DNA from: Bacteroidales bacterium
GTDB lineage: Bacteria; Bacteroidota; Bacteroidia; Bacteroidales; JAGOPY01
Direction of reading: 5' to 3'
Length of the DNA stretch: 64,000 bases
Assembly: GCA_017991835.1 (NCBI GenBank)
Contig: JAGOPY010000002.1
Coordinates: forward strand, 1 to 64,000
The stretch's first letter is position 1; the number at the start of each line of letters is the position of its first letter. The notes under the pieces are model-generated. The model worked only from the letters and a program-made list of their open reading frames with translations, did no database searches and was not told the origin of the DNA. Positions 8,824-17,670 of the stretch are shown piece after piece. The translations under genes and the position numbers were made by a program.

Positions 8824-10518
8824 TTAATGTATCCTGAATATTTTATTCTCTCCGGTAAATACTTTACCTGATTTAACCCCTTTCATTTTCAGCAGAAACA
8901 GGTTCCCCGAGATTCCGGAAATATCCAGTTTGTAGCTGGATGCTCCGCGGATAGCTATTCCGTTTTCTCTTAGCAGCAACTTTCCGTCAACTGTATATAA
9001 TTCTAATAAAATCCATTCCGGGTTATTTCTAAATTCAATGTTTATTATATCCTTAACAGGATTAGGATAAACCGAAATAAAGTTTAGTCCCGGCAATTCG
9101 GAAACGAGGGTTAACGTATCAACAAATAATACTGCCGCTTCGGAAAAAACAGAGCAATAATTGCTTGCCAGCCGGCACGCATATTGATACTCGTGCAGAT
9201 CGAGGGAAGCAGGGCTGATGGTCAGGACAGGGGTTTGAGTATTATAATAAGGTATCGCATCGTCCAGTTCGTCCCAGCTGTTACCTCCGTCCTCACTGAC
9301 AAGCCACTGGAAACTTACGGCATCTGTCGCTTCCACTGAGAATTCCGCCGTCCCGTTTTTAAGTACCGTATCATTTACGGGTTGTATTATTAGATAAGGT
9401 ATGACATATTGGTTGATCAGCCCATCATTCAGGGTAATAGTCAACGGATTGAATGAGGAGTTAATGACAACGGTCCCTTCTTCAAAAGAAAGGGTTTGCG
9501 TTGCCGATTCATAAAACAATACCATTTGGAACAGCATACCATTGCTCACTGTGACAGGATCTTCATTGGTCCAGTGAATAGTGATCCCGGGTTGTCCGAC
9601 AAGTGGTGAGGTGACCATCTCGCCGGATTGCAGATCGGGATGGATATTTTCTAGCTCCAGGAAGGTTAGTTCTGTCGTATCAAATGAAATATTGAAGTTA
9701 AATTCGATTATATCAAATAAATCGCCTGCATAAACAGGTACTGAAACGATGTCGGCAGGGCAGGAGGCTGTCTGGCCGATGGTTGCCACCGGGAAAGCTG
9801 TGGCTACTTCCAATAGTGCAATGTCTGATACCAGGGTACATTCTTCGTAAGTCAGGATGCACTGGTAAAGATTTTCGTTAAAACTCAACGGGACGTTACT
9901 TATCGAAAGTGAGTCGGAGTTAACACCTGAATAAGGGCCGTTGTTTTGCAGGTTTGTCCAGCCGGAGCCTGAATCCTCCTGCCACTGGTAAGTTGTATTG
10001 CCCACCGAGGTGATCTTAAAGAACACATCGTTATTTGGGTAAGATTGTACACTATCCGGTTGGTTAATGATTTCGATACTGTTGAAGATACTGCCGGAAT
10101 AAGATTCCAGGGGGATAATTTCCAGCATGGTATTGGCTATTTCGGTGCCCGGGTTAAAGGTAAGAAGGGTTGAATCAACCAGGTAGGTAAAACTGAGATC
10201 AAACAGTTTTTCGCCCGAAATATAGAAAGGATTAGGGTTGCTATAGGCTATATTAACTTGTCCGCCGATATCGTTGTAAGAAATGAATCCGGGGATTTGC
10301 GGGTTTATATTCAGGATAGAATTGAAGATAGCCACATTGGTATCGTAACCGATGAAAATGGTCATGGCCCCGACATCATTGAAATCGACCACATCCATAG
10401 GAACCATGACATCTTCTCCGGCGCAGGAGGCGATATTTCCGAGAGTGGCTATGGCAGTTTGCGATTTCATGAGCAGGGGTTGAAGTGCGATAATCAATAT
10501 GACTATTGTAATCCGCAT
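8824..10518 (-). CDS. Secreted protein with two cohesin-like and two Ig-like modules and T9SS tail
   Basis: 564 aa with signal peptide MRITIVILIIALQPLLMKSQ. The modules alternate: cohesin-like (about 24-140, VGAMTIFIGYDTNVAIFN), Ig-like (about 150-240, YQWQEDSGSGWTNLQNNGPY), cohesin-like (about 246-370, FDTTELTFLELENI), Ig-like (about 378-465, FQWLVSEDGGNSWDELDD). The last 90 residues (FISVYPNPVKDIINIEF ... GENKIFRIH) are a T9SS type A sorting domain. It belongs to the same family of modules as the adjoining 757-aa protein and is probably the promoter-proximal gene of that pair. A strong terminator separates it from the giant gene upstream. No enzyme motif is seen. Confidence 0.88.
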   Translation of the reverse strand: MRITIVILIIALQPLLMKSQTAIATLGNIASCAGEDVMVPMDVVDFNDVGAMTIFIGYDTNVAIFNSILNINPQIPGFISYNDIGGQVNIAYSNPNPFYISGEKLFDLSFTYLVDSTLLTFNPGTEIANTMLEIIPLESYSGSIFNSIEIINQPDSVQSYPNNDVFFKITSVGNTTYQWQEDSGSGWTNLQNNGPYSGVNSDSLSISNVPLSFNENLYQCILTYEECTLVSDIALLEVATAFPVATIGQTASCPADIVSVPVYAGDLFDIIEFNFNISFDTTELTFLELENIHPDLQSGEMVTSPLVGQPGITIHWTNEDPVTVSNGMLFQMVLFYESATQTLSFEEGTVVINSSFNPLTITLNDGLINQYVIPYLIIQPVNDTVLKNGTAEFSVEATDAVSFQWLVSEDGGNSWDELDDAIPYYNTQTPVLTISPASLDLHEYQYACRLASNYCSVFSEAAVLFVDTLTLVSELPGLNFISVYPNPVKDIINIEFRNNPEWILLELYTVDGKLLLRENGIAIRGASSYKLDISGISGNLFLLKMKGVKSGKVFTGENKIFRIH

Positions 10519-10559
10519 TCTATTTTTCTTTCCGCCTAATTATTCAATTAATTTATTTT

Positions 10560-10601
10560 AAAGATAAAACCGAAGAGGGGAAGGGGACTTCCCCTCTTCG
10601 G
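10560..10601 (-). terminator. Strong intrinsic terminator after the 1887-aa repeat protein
   Basis: On the minus strand a perfect 14-bp stem (10601-10588 with 10583-10570) and a 4-nt loop are followed by TTTTATCTTT. It should stop transcription before the gene at 10518. Confidence 0.85.
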
Positions 10602-10613
10602 GTAATTCACATA

Positions 10614-13600
10614 TTATTGAGAGATAACCATACGTTGGGTTGAGATGAAGTCGCGTGTTTCGCCGTCGACAGTGATCTTATAGAGATACACTCCGGTTGC
10701 GAGACCGGCTGCGCTGAATTCGACGGTATATGAACCGGCGGTTTGCGTAGCATCTACCAGTACAGCGATTTCCTGGCCAAGCATATCAAGTACGCTTAGT
10801 TTGACTTTACCGCCTTCCGGCATAGTGTATTCGATAAAGGTCGAATTGTTGAACGGATTAGGCCTGTTAGCGCTCAGGAAGTAATCCACAGCAGCCGGGC
10901 TGGTGGTAACACCAAACGATTTCAGGGTAACCGGTTCAATCACCTTAGCCTGTGCATCGGCGAATTCGGAGTTCATACCTACGCTGAACATAGCTTCTGC
11001 AGTGGCTACTTCGCTGATTGCTTTCACTTTCAGTGTCACCACTACATCATTTTCAGCCAGGGTCATCGGGTTCACATTGCTGAACGCAATACCGACGTTA
11101 TTTTCGTTGATGTTGAAGATCATACCTTCAGCAGCAACAACGTCAACTACTTCGTAAAGTGCCGGGTTGTAGTCGAGCGTAAGGGTCATAGCGCCGAATG
11201 TGTTGGCATCGGCGATTCTGACCGGCAGTTCGAATACCTGTCCGGTAACCACGTTGATCGTACCATCAGTTACCAGGTCGATAGCCGGCATACTCTTCAT
11301 CGAGTTCGGGTTATTGGACCTGTTAGCATCACCCACGTTCAGGGCGAAGATTTCGTAACCATCCACAGCCTGAGTTGACATAGCCGGGTCGAATGCCCAG
11401 TTGCCTGCCGGGAAGTAGCCGATCATGTTGATCGCGCGCTGTTTGATCCACAGAGCGTCGGTAGCATTGATGGTTGAGCTGTTGTTAGCATCCATTGCTT
11501 CGGCCACAACATCGTCATAGATGAAGCCGACGGGCAGGTTGTTGATTGCTTTCAGTTCGACAGCGAGAGCATCAGTTGCATTGGCGCCGTACCATGGAGC
11601 ATCGTACGTTGCAGTCAATCCGAAGGAGGTCGTGGCATTCAGGCCGGTGAATTCAAAGTAGCCCATGCCATTGTCTTCGAGGTCGTTGAAGGATGTTGTT
11701 GTCATAACCGGTACATCACCGTTCCACAACTGGATTTCAACACCGTTCAGCGGAGTTTCGCCATTGTTATGGTAGTAGACATATCCTGCCAGGGTGGCAT
11801 CGCCAATGGTTCCGGCGGGCCATACCTTAACATCCATATAGTCGTAGTTGCAGCAGCCGGTGCAGGTGTCGAATACCGTCAGGGTAATTTCGCCCCAGCC
11901 ACCGTTTACATTGTAGTCGGTCCACAGAACTTCGATGCACTCCGTTCCCTGGCCTTCCACGATCTGTCCGCAATGTTCGGCGGTCCAGGTGTAGAGCAGG
12001 CAATCCATGTCATATTCTTCCGGGCATACATTGCAGTAGGTCGAGATCATATCGACTTCGGCAACGTCTGGTCCTTCGATATTGGCACACGGCAGGTGGT
12101 TCACGAAGAACTTCCATTCTTCGGTTGTGGTGCATCCCTGCGGGCTGGTGATGGTCAGGTACAGGCGGGCGGTATCGCAGCATTCGCCGAAGCAAATGAA
12201 TACGTCGTCGCTTCCTCTCCAGCAGTTGTCGTCGCAGTCGTACCAGTAAGGTTCGGCCTGCATATAGCTTCCGGCGGGTCCGATAAAGCTCCACTCGTAG
12301 GTGTAACCCGGGATCGGTCCTTCGTTGCAGAAGCAGCTCCAGTCGATGCCTAAGCTGATGCAGCTACCGGCGCAAACTTCGATAACTCCGGTTTCCGGAT
12401 CAACGCCGGGCTCCTTGGGCTCTATACGGTATCCATCAGGATACAGGCAGCTTACTTCGCAATTCGGGCATTCGCCGTCGTAGCAGTTTGAAGGATTGAT
12501 CGAGCCTTCCAGGGCAACTTCTTCCGGAATCTTATTGAAGGTGATATAAACGATATCTTCCCCTTCACATTCGCCAACACCGTTGACCCATTTGAAACCA
12601 TAGGTTCCATAATGTGTACCCAGGCAGTCGTCAACCACGCAGATCTCAGCATTTGGATCCAAAATATCGGAAATCTCATAGGCTTCGCTGTAGCTAATAA
12701 CAAACTGGTCTAAAGTACAAGGATCAACCGGAGGTTCATAGCTCACAAATTCCCAGTACGAATAACCGTTGTCTCCTGTACAGGTGTTCTCCAGGTAAGG
12801 TTCTGCCTGCATTTCGTAACAGTTGCCACATAATGAAGCATCTGGTCCTGCATCAGGTACGGGTGTTTCAACGAACACTACGAACACATCGAAATAGTCT
12901 GCGCACTCGGTTTCACCGTCAACTGATACATTAACCTCATTCCAACGAACGGTGTAGCAACCATAAACGGTTACACAGAGTTCGGTAGCCGGGTCGGTAT
13001 CATCGGCAAAGGTTACAGGTCCGGGTCCGTCGATCAGTTCCCAGTAGGATTGATCGTCGTAGTTCGGGCAATCACCTGCGTCAGTTCCAAAGTATTCATA
13101 TTTATCAATATAGGCTAAACCAAGGTCGATGCAGAGTTCGTCACATTCGGCCAGTAATTCGTCGTATTCGCCCCATGCAGTAGGCTGCTCGAGCAGATCG
13201 AAGATAACATCGTCGGATGCTTCGCATTCTTCAGCGTCATTCCATACCGTCCAGGTCAGGATATAGCGTCCGGGTTCCTGGAAGCAGGCTTCGCTTGCCG
13301 GGTCATTAACATCTGTAAATACTACATCACCGGGGCCGCAAGATTTGGTCCATACGCCATACATGCTGTAGCAGAAGTCGTAAGTGGCGGTCATCGTGTA
13401 GCAATACGGGGTGTAAGCGATATCGACGCAGGCGTTGACATCGTCACCGGCATCCGCAACCGGCTGTTCGAAGATAAATACGCTCACCAGGTCATAGGTT
13501 TCGCATACGCCTTCGTACATACCGTTGAATTCGGTAAACCGGAAGATATATTCGCCATATTTACACTCACCGGCACAAGGTCCGATCAGGACATCGGTTT

Positions 13601-16277
13601 CGAGCGAAGTCGGATCAGTGATGACCACATCGCACTGGGCGCCTTCCGGCTGTGATTCGAGTGTCCAGCTATAGTAGTTATTGTAGTTAACGCCAAAGTC
13701 ACCGCAATAGTCATAACCCACAGCGGTCAGGCTGAAAGCAAAGTCATTGCAGAGATACAGGTCTTCACCGGCGTCGACATCCATAGGTTGTTCAAATATC
13801 CATACCGAAACTTCGTCAGAATCTTCGCAGATCGGGAAGAAACGGATCATATCGCCAACCTGGGCATAGTAGCCATTGTACTGGGTCATGCGGAAGACAT
13901 ATTCACCATACTGGCAAGGAGAACATTCGGAAATATATACCAAAGGATCTTCAATGCTTTCAGTTTCAAAATCAACATCGCATGTTCCGGGCTGTGAGAT
14001 AAGTTCCCATTCGATTATGTAAGACCATCCTTCGGTGCAAAGCTCATCATAAGTACCATCCAGTTGGAATTCAAAAGTATTGCAGAAGTACAGGTCATCA
14101 CCGGCATCCACATCGGGTTGTTCGTAGATATAAACATCGACATCGTCATAGCCTTCGCATCCTATCTCTTCATTGTTGACCTCTACCTTATTATACTCGT
14201 TCCAGCGGAAGGTATATTTACCCCACGGGCAGGCAGGTGCGTCGGTGATCGTAACACCAGTTTCGGGATCATTGCTGTCGTCGAAAGTAACGGTTGCCGG
14301 AATGTCGCCGACATATTCCCAATAGCCGCCAGCAAAGTAGTTAACGCCGGCTTCTCCGCAGAAATCAGTCGGAATTGCGGTCAGGGTAAATGCAAAGTCG
14401 TTGCAGAGGCGCAGGTCGTCGCCGGCATTGGCAACAACATCTTCGAGCACCCATACGGAAACTTCGTCTGAAGATTCACAAACTTCGACAAACTGCTCAT
14501 TCTCATTATAATAGCCATTTGCCTGGTTCAGGGTGAAGACATATTCGCCATATTCGCACTCATCATCACATTCTGAAATAGTAACCAAAGGAGTCAGAAT
14601 ATTGGCATCGTTGAAAGTGATGAGGCAGTTACCGGGTTCTGAAGTTTTCTCCCAGGTATAAACGACTACAGTTTCTTCGTAGCAAGGTTCATCACCGATG
14701 CCATAAAGAGTAAATGCAAATGTATTGCAGAACGCCATGTCGTCTCCTGCGTCGGGTGCCGGGTCTTCGTAGATGGTATAAACAACGTTATCATCGTCGA
14801 AGCAACCACCCAGGTCTCTTCCTTTGGAGTTTTCCTCATTCCACTTGAATTCATAGGGACCCCAGATACAAGCATCAGGGTCAGTGGAAGTGATGGTTAC
14901 TGTGGTGTTGGGATCATTCGGGTCGGTGAAGGTAACGATAGCGGCCGGGTCCGGGGTGGAAACAACTTCCCAGTACCGGGTGGCCCAGTAGTTAACGCCT
15001 TCGGTTCCGCAGTATTCAAACGGTACTGCATTCAGGCTGAAGCTGAATGTATTGCAAAGGTGCTGGTCATCACCGGCATCTGCAATCGGCTGCTGGTAGA
15101 ACCGCAGGTACATTTCATCTTCATCGTAGCATTTTCCATTTTGGACCTGGAATTCGACCAGATATTCACCGTAGGAGCATACCGGAGGGAATTCTTCGCG
15201 GCACACATATGTCGTAAGCGCATATTCGTCATCGAAATCAAGGGTTCCCGGGCCACTCATCTGTACCCATGAATAGGCATAGGTAGGAGAATAGGGGGGC
15301 AGGGGAGGCTCGCCAAGGCCAGTGGATCCGTGCAGTGAGTAATAGCAAAGATCATTGCAGACATTCACATCGGGACCAGCATCAGCGATGGGTTCGCAGG
15401 CAAAGTTGATAATGATTGATGTCGAATCGGGGCAATCCCTGTCAGTACCTTCGTACAAGGTATGGACTACGAGTGTGAGTTCGTATAATCCGCAAGGATC
15501 AACGGTCAGCCAGAAACCTTCGGCTACTTCAGGACCTGCATAAGGCAGATCATTCAGGAACCATTCCAGGTCGTAAGTGAAATCATCCGGCATATCTACT
15601 AAAACGTCGACCCATGTGGTCAGACCGCAAACGTCATCAGCTTCCAGTTCAACCTCTTCCGGACCGAAGAAGAAATATTCGGTTTCCACATAAGCATATT
15701 CATATGTGAATGTCGGGTCATCCCACTCATAGGCCAGTGTATATACACCAGGAGCATTCACCTCGAAAATCTGCGAATACTCATTCAGGGGCAGTAAGAA
15801 ATTTACCGTAGAACCGGTAGGCTGATCGACCACCATCCAGGTACCCCATGAAGGATTAGCCGGAGGACAACAGTCAACCGGAGGGTAGTTAGGGCACTGG
15901 TCTGGTAATGTACCTGCCGAGGCAATCTGGGTTTCAAAGTCCCCCGGGTTTTCAACGTCAAAGCAAGCGACGTAGGAAACGATGAAGTAGGTACAACCGT
16001 CAGTATCGCGGTTGCCGTTTCCGGCATCACCTCTCCTGACTTTTGTTCCCGGAGTGGCCTGGATATTCAGGTATGCATAATACCCCGGTTCCAGTTCTAC
16101 ACTCCCGACAGCAGGATTTTCCAGGGCCTCAATCAGTTGCTGGTCGGTAGCCACTCTCACTGATTTGCCCACCTGGGCATTGGCCGTGAAGCCAATCAGT
16201 GTCATGGCTAATACCAGCAGTACTGCCTTTAGAGGCACCAGCAGGCATTTGTGTTTTAATTCGTAGTTTGTTTCCAT
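10614..16277 (-). CDS. Giant Cys-rich acidic repeat protein with dockerin-like, cohesin-like and T9SS sorting domains
   Basis: 1887 aa with a signal peptide ending near TANAQ (residue 35). About nine tandem units of about 105 aa each start with a DAGxD...C motif: about 298, 400, 509, 617, 724, 836, 942, a divergent one near 1041, and 1142. The units are acidic and rich in Cys and aromatic residues, as in PKD-type surface repeats. Cys-rich linkers follow (1250-1480). Then come a dockerin-like region (about 1555-1625; YGANATDALAVELKAIN and DANNSSTINATDALWIKQRA), a cohesin-like module (about 1665-1790; FGAMTLTLDYNPALYEVVDV) and a T9SS type A sorting domain (about 1797-1887; NRPNPFNNSTFIEY ... 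GVYLYKITVDGE). Length, repeats and Cys content point to an extended, probably disulfide-braced, surface protein. No catalytic residues are visible. It has its own promoter and terminator. Confidence 0.9.
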   Translation of the reverse strand: METNYELKHKCLLVPLKAVLLVLAMTLIGFTANAQVGKSVRVATDQQLIEALENPAVGSVELEPGYYAYLNIQATPGTKVRRGDAGNGNRDTDGCTYFIVSYVACFDVENPGDFETQIASAGTLPDQCPNYPPVDCCPPANPSWGTWMVVDQPTGSTVNFLLPLNEYSQIFEVNAPGVYTLAYEWDDPTFTYEYAYVETEYFFFGPEEVELEADDVCGLTTWVDVLVDMPDDFTYDLEWFLNDLPYAGPEVAEGFWLTVDPCGLYELTLVVHTLYEGTDRDCPDSTSIIINFACEPIADAGPDVNVCNDLCYYSLHGSTGLGEPPLPPYSPTYAYSWVQMSGPGTLDFDDEYALTTYVCREEFPPVCSYGEYLVEFQVQNGKCYDEDEMYLRFYQQPIADAGDDQHLCNTFSFSLNAVPFEYCGTEGVNYWATRYWEVVSTPDPAAIVTFTDPNDPNTTVTITSTDPDACIWGPYEFKWNEENSKGRDLGGCFDDDNVVYTIYEDPAPDAGDDMAFCNTFAFTLYGIGDEPCYEETVVVYTWEKTSEPGNCLITFNDANILTPLVTISECDDECEYGEYVFTLNQANGYYNENEQFVEVCESSDEVSVWVLEDVVANAGDDLRLCNDFAFTLTAIPTDFCGEAGVNYFAGGYWEYVGDIPATVTFDDSNDPETGVTITDAPACPWGKYTFRWNEYNKVEVNNEEIGCEGYDDVDVYIYEQPDVDAGDDLYFCNTFEFQLDGTYDELCTEGWSYIIEWELISQPGTCDVDFETESIEDPLVYISECSPCQYGEYVFRMTQYNGYYAQVGDMIRFFPICEDSDEVSVWIFEQPMDVDAGEDLYLCNDFAFSLTAVGYDYCGDFGVNYNNYYSWTLESQPEGAQCDVVITDPTSLETDVLIGPCAGECKYGEYIFRFTEFNGMYEGVCETYDLVSVFIFEQPVADAGDDVNACVDIAYTPYCYTMTATYDFCYSMYGVWTKSCGPGDVVFTDVNDPASEACFQEPGRYILTWTVWNDAEECEASDDVIFDLLEQPTAWGEYDELLAECDELCIDLGLAYIDKYEYFGTDAGDCPNYDDQSYWELIDGPGPVTFADDTDPATELCVTVYGCYTVRWNEVNVSVDGETECADYFDVFVVFVETPVPDAGPDASLCGNCYEMQAEPYLENTCTGDNGYSYWEFVSYEPPVDPCTLDQFVISYSEAYEISDILDPNAEICVVDDCLGTHYGTYGFKWVNGVGECEGEDIVYITFNKIPEEVALEGSINPSNCYDGECPNCEVSCLYPDGYRIEPKEPGVDPETGVIEVCAGSCISLGIDWSCFCNEGPIPGYTYEWSFIGPAGSYMQAEPYWYDCDDNCWRGSDDVFICFGECCDTARLYLTITSPQGCTTTEEWKFFVNHLPCANIEGPDVAEVDMISTYCNVCPEEYDMDCLLYTWTAEHCGQIVEGQGTECIEVLWTDYNVNGGWGEITLTVFDTCTGCCNYDYMDVKVWPAGTIGDATLAGYVYYHNNGETPLNGVEIQLWNGDVPVMTTTSFNDLEDNGMGYFEFTGLNATTSFGLTATYDAPWYGANATDALAVELKAINNLPVGFIYDDVVAEAMDANNSSTINATDALWIKQRAINMIGYFPAGNWAFDPAMSTQAVDGYEIFALNVGDANRSNNPNSMKSMPAIDLVTDGTINVVTGQVFELPVRIADANTFGAMTLTLDYNPALYEVVDVVAAEGMIFNINENNVGIAFSNVNPMTLAENDVVVTLKVKAISEVATAEAMFSVGMNSEFADAQAKVIEPVTLKSFGVTTSPAAVDYFLSANRPNPFNNSTFIEYTMPEGGKVKLSVLDMLGQEIAVLVDATQTAGSYTVEFSAAGLATGVYLYKITVDGETRDFISTQRMVISQ
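12800..15400 (-). repeat. Intragenic tandem repeat block (about nine units of about 105 codons)
   Basis: DAGDDxxxCN-type anchors recur at 102-112-residue intervals inside the 1887-aa gene. Units at about residues 400, 617 and 836 share the text CGxxGVNY. Those at about 509 and 724 share xISEC ... YGEYVF ... NGYY. The block is therefore an alternating A-B-A-B-A series with a two-unit period of about 216 codons. Confidence 0.75.
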
Positions 16278-16588
16278 AATAATAGAATTTTAATTAATAA
16301 TTAGTGTTTCAATTCCTAGATTGTTTTCTTTAATAAGTTATTGATATTTACTCTTTTTGCTTGGCAATTTCAGTTTAATTGATCTTAAAACAAATTAAAC
16401 AACAGATTCTTCCGATCCAATTCACAAACTTAAAACAATAAAATATAAAAAGCAAATTTTTTTTAATAAAATGCTAATTAAATTACGGTTTTTAGGAATC
16501 TATCCTCCGAAGTTCAAGATTTATAGATTAATACTGGTAATTATTTTCAAAGATACATAAGAACTGCGATTGAAACGGAAAAAAAATG
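16278..16588. other. Intergenic region, 311 bp, very AT-rich
   Basis: I find no gene. The region separates anmK (which ends at 16589) from the giant repeat gene (which starts at 16277), both on the minus strand. It carries a two-part promoter at 16425-16456 and another -7-like box TATCTTTG at 16555-16548 that lacks a clear -33 partner. No terminator for anmK is obvious. Confidence 0.6.
16425..16456 (-). promoter_or_regulatory. Bacteroidota promoter of the 1887-aa repeat protein gene
   Basis: On the minus strand TTTG (16456-16453), a 20-nt spacer and TAAGTTTG (16432-16425) match the phylum's -33/-7 consensus in sequence and spacing. The leader to the ATG at 16277 would be about 140 nt. Confidence 0.55.
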
Positions 16589-17668
16589 TTAAATGTTTGT
16601 TAAAGGTTGAAAAAGTTGATAAAGTGCGCCTCCGGTATGATCAAAGCGGCCTCCCGTAACGCTTCTCAATATATTAACACGATTTGTATACCTGAGTATG
16701 CCAAGGAATGCAAAAATGAGTGATTCTTTATAATCTACAAGCAAATTGTCCGGAATATACCAGTCATGATGACTCATATTTCTGATCTGTTGTATTAAAA
16801 ACCGGTTCCTGGCTCCTCCGCCTGTAACCAGTATCTTGCATGGCAATTCATCATTTATCGCCCGGCTTATTTGAAAAGCAATGTGTTCACAAACTGATCT
16901 TGTCCTGTCGGGAAGTGAAATAGTTTTATCTTCAGCAACCGGCATGAAAGCCTTTTCCAGCCACTCCCTTCCAAGCGATTTCGGCGGAGGGAGCTCATAG
17001 TATGGCAACCGGTTCAGTTTGTCAAGCAGCATCGGATCCGTGAATCCAGAACCGGCCAGGATGCCATCTTTATCATATTCCTGGCCATTTTCCTTTGCAA
17101 GCCGGTTCAGCGCAATATTCGCCGGGCAGATATCGAAGGCTATTCGTGCTCCTTCCGTTTCCATTGAAATATTGGCAAATCCGCCGATATTCAGGCATGC
17201 ACCATATTCTGAAAACAGCAGCCGGTCGCCAATAGGTACCAGCGGTGCACCCTGTCCGCCGAGTGCTACATCGGCCGATCTGAAATCGCAGATGACGGGT
17301 ATTCCTGTCTCCGCCGCGATGGCACTGCCATCTCCGATTTGTACGGTAAGCTTCCTGGCCGGCTGGTGAAAAATTGTATGTCCATGGGAGGCAATAATAT
17401 CAGGGCGGAAATTAGTTCGCTTTATGAAGTCATTTGCTTCTCTGCCGAGGAAATGACCATATTCTGAATGGGCCAGGGCAAAAGAAAAGGCGTCTGAAAA
17501 AGGCAACTGTTCAAGCCGGTTTTTCCATTCAACTGTATACGGAATGGTTTCACCGGTCACTATTTCGTAATGCCATTTATTATTTGATAACCGGAAATCT
17601 ATTGCCGCCAGGTCCAGCCCATCGAGGGAAGTGCCTGACATTAAACCTATGGCTTTATATCTCTCCAT
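16589..17668 (-). CDS. anmK: Anhydro-N-acetylmuramic acid kinase
   Basis: 359 aa, the normal family length. It should phosphorylate and open 1,6-anhydro-MurNAc to MurNAc-6-phosphate in cytoplasmic cell-wall recycling. The N-terminal signature GLMSGTSLDGLDLAAIDF is the family's nucleotide-binding motif. Further family features are IASHGHTIFHQP (about 92-103), QIGDGSAIAAETGIPVICDF, NIGGFANIS, and the C-terminal ILVTGGGARNRFL. It begins 2 bp after the murF stop, so the two are surely co-transcribed, pairing wall synthesis with wall recycling. Confidence 0.95.
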   Translation of the reverse strand: MERYKAIGLMSGTSLDGLDLAAIDFRLSNNKWHYEIVTGETIPYTVEWKNRLEQLPFSDAFSFALAHSEYGHFLGREANDFIKRTNFRPDIIASHGHTIFHQPARKLTVQIGDGSAIAAETGIPVICDFRSADVALGGQGAPLVPIGDRLLFSEYGACLNIGGFANISMETEGARIAFDICPANIALNRLAKENGQEYDKDGILAGSGFTDPMLLDKLNRLPYYELPPPKSLGREWLEKAFMPVAEDKTISLPDRTRSVCEHIAFQISRAINDELPCKILVTGGGARNRFLIQQIRNMSHHDWYIPDNLLVDYKESLIFAFLGILRYTNRVNILRSVTGGRFDHTGGALYQLFQPLTNI

Positions 17669-17670
17669 GG

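Noticed and set aside
6506-16277. Cellulosome
   Set aside because: Cohesin- and dockerin-like modules are present, but no glycoside hydrolase or carbohydrate-binding enzyme is in the cluster.
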